7,717 nt of DNA from Verrucomicrobiia bacterium (GTDB lineage Bacteria > Verrucomicrobiota > Verrucomicrobiia > CAIQCK01), in the NCBI GenBank assembly GCA_026417675.1, contig JAOACV010000093.1, forward strand, positions 1-7,717, given 5' to 3'. Numbering within the stretch: position 1 is the stretch's first letter; every line of letters starts with the position of its first letter. The position numbers and the translations under genes were made by a program. Of this stretch, positions 6,432 to 7,717 are shown piece after piece. Below the pieces are notes generated by a model that saw only the letters and a list, made by a program, of their open reading frames with translations, was not told the DNA's origin and ran no database searches.

Positions 6432-7717
6432 CTACGGACGGCTGCGGCCTCTGGATTTGATTTCCCCCAGCTTCGCCAGCATTTCGTTGACGATGTCGGG
6501 GTGCTGGGCAGCAATGTTCTTTGTTTCGCTCAGGTCATTGGCAAGATTGTAAAGTTCGGGGGACGACGGAGCGCGTTTGCCGGCCTTCTTGCTCTTGCCA
6601 GTGCCGGTGGCGTCAGGAGGAACCAGCTTCCACACGCCTCGACGCAACGCGAGCGCAAGACCGTGGCCATGCTCGACGAGGTGGTCGCGGCCGGTGTTGT
6701 CGCCGAGAAAGGCGGGCAGGACGTTGAAGCTGTCAGGAGCGGCGGTCTCGGTGAGTTTTTCGCCCGTCAACGCGGCGAAGGTGGCAAGCATGTCCACGTG
6801 ACAAATCAACGCGCCGGAATCGCCGGGCGGGATATGGCCGGGCCAGCGGGCGATGAACGGGACGCGGGTGCCGCCTTCGTAGATGCTGCCTTTGACGCCG
6901 CGCAACATGCCGTTGTAAGGATGGCCGTTGTTGGTTGTTTCGTCGCCGGAGTTGACGCGGTCAGGCCCGTTGGTGTCGAGCACGCCACCATTGTCGCTGG
7001 TGACGATGAGAAGTGTGCGATCAGCGAGTTTCACCCGATCGAGGGCGTCTATCACGCGCCCGACCGTCCAGTCGAAAGAGTGGACCGTGTCGCCGCGAAC
7101 GCCGGCTTGACTGGTGCCGCGAAAACGCGGGTGCGGCACGCGCGGGACGTGGATGTCGTGGGTGGCCAGATACAGGAAGAACGGTCGGCTCTTGTTCTTC
7201 TCAATGAACGCGATTCCTTTCTCGGCGATCACATCGGCGATTTCGTCGTCCTTCCAAAGCGCGGCTTTACCGCCGACTTGTTCGCCGATGCGTGGGATGC
7301 CGTTGACAAAGGAGCGCGGCTCGCCGCGTCGGACGGAGTAGTCGAGTTTGATGGGGTCATTGGGGTCGAGGTTGACGACGCGGCGGTTCTCGATCCAGAC
7401 GCACGGAGTGCGGTCTCCGGTGGCGGGCAACAGCCAAGCGTAGTCGAACCCGACTTCCAGCGGGCCGGGTTTGATTTCGATGTTGTAATCGGTGGGTGTG
7501 GTGCCGAGGCCAAGGTGCCATTTACCGACGACGCCGGTGGCGTAGCCGGCTCGTTTGAGGAGCGAGGCAACAGTGAGTCGCCCCGGCTCGATGATGAGTC
7601 CGGCGGTGCCGGGAAGGATGCCGGTGCCGGGTTTGCGCCACGCGTATTCGCCGGTCATGAAGGCGTATCGGGTCGGTGTGCAGACGCCGGACGGCGAATG
7701 AGCGTCGGTGAAGCGGC
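6432..7717 (-). CDS. Cys-type (formylglycine-dependent) sulfatase, N-terminus beyond window edge
   Basis: The frame is open from the right edge (first full codon at 7715) to a TAG at 6432, giving 427 visible residues. The Met at 7658 is internal. The residues before it read FTDAHSPSGVCTPTRYAF and contain the sulfatase signature C-x-P-x-R (CTPTR, Cys at visible residue 12, bases 7680-7682). That cysteine would be oxidised to formylglycine by a maturation enzyme. Further active-site motifs follow: GKWHLG (64-69), a probable catalytic histidine in THDIHVPR (185-192), the metal-binding TSDNGG (239-244), and RGVKGSIYEGG (272-282) with the conserved Lys. Near the C-terminus, ELYNLANDLSETKNIA (387-402) is the usual closing motif of this arylsulfatase A-like group. 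Such enzymes hydrolyse sulfate esters and are usually exported; a signal peptide, if any, lies outside the window. About 30-60 N-terminal residues are missing. Substrate cannot be read from sequence; sulfated polysaccharide is plausible given the sialidase-like relic next door. Confidence 0.96.
   Translation of the reverse strand, partial: RFTDAHSPSGVCTPTRYAFMTGEYAWRKPGTGILPGTAGLIIEPGRLTVASLLKRAGYATGVVGKWHLGLGTTPTDYNIEIKPGPLEVGFDYAWLLPATGDRTPCVWIENRRVVNLDPNDPIKLDYSVRRGEPRSFVNGIPRIGEQVGGKAALWKDDEIADVIAEKGIAFIEKNKSRPFFLYLATHDIHVPRVPHPRFRGTSQAGVRGDTVHSFDWTVGRVIDALDRVKLADRTLLIVTSDNGGVLDTNGPDRVNSGDETTNNGHPYNGMLRGVKGSIYEGGTRVPFIARWPGHIPPGDSGALICHVDMLATFAALTGEKLTETAAPDSFNVLPAFLGDNTGRDHLVEHGHGLALALRRGVWKLVPPDATGTGKSKKAGKRAPSSPELYNLANDLSETKNIAAQHPDIVNEMLAKLGEIKSRGRSRP

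Overview
All supported genes lie on the minus strand, so the window reads from right to left. Base composition is high in GC (my impression is around 60%). The gene content is a Cys-type sulfatase, a probable sialidase relic, a polysaccharide-type gene cluster and a large membrane protein fused to ankyrin repeats. Together these suggest a Gram-negative bacterium of the Planctomycetota/Verrucomicrobiota group, with Verrucomicrobiota as my first guess. That assignment is inference from gene content; there is no rRNA or other phylogenetic marker here.

Right part (about 6111-7717): the C-terminal part of a formylglycine-dependent sulfatase, whose true start lies beyond the right edge. The motif around the catalytic cysteine is just inside the window. 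Downstream of it is a roughly 100-base spacer holding an 11-codon ORF with a strong ribosome binding site, then a 70-codon reading frame that looks like the broken front end of a secreted sialidase/BNR-type protein. This part looks like a decayed sulfatase plus glycan-degradation locus.

Middle (5795-6110): no gene that I can support. It probably holds the promoter of the operon that follows, but no convincing promoter box is visible. A GC-rich, palindrome-containing stretch lies at the operon's 5' end.

Left part (1-5794): four genes in one very compact operon. In transcription order they are a multi-pass GT-C-like membrane protein with a C-terminal ankyrin-repeat domain; an AsnB-type glutamine-dependent amidotransferase; a class I SAM-dependent methyltransferase; and a family 2 glycosyltransferase cut by the left edge. 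The junctions are TGATG (1-base overlap), ATGA (4-base overlap) and a 3-base gap in which the ribosome binding site overlaps the preceding stop codon. The likely joint role is making or modifying a cell-surface or extracellular glycan: sugar transfer, amidation of an acid group and methylation. The exact product cannot be read from the sequence. The most unusual item is the membrane GT-C/ankyrin fusion, whose ankyrin domain is predicted to face the periplasm.
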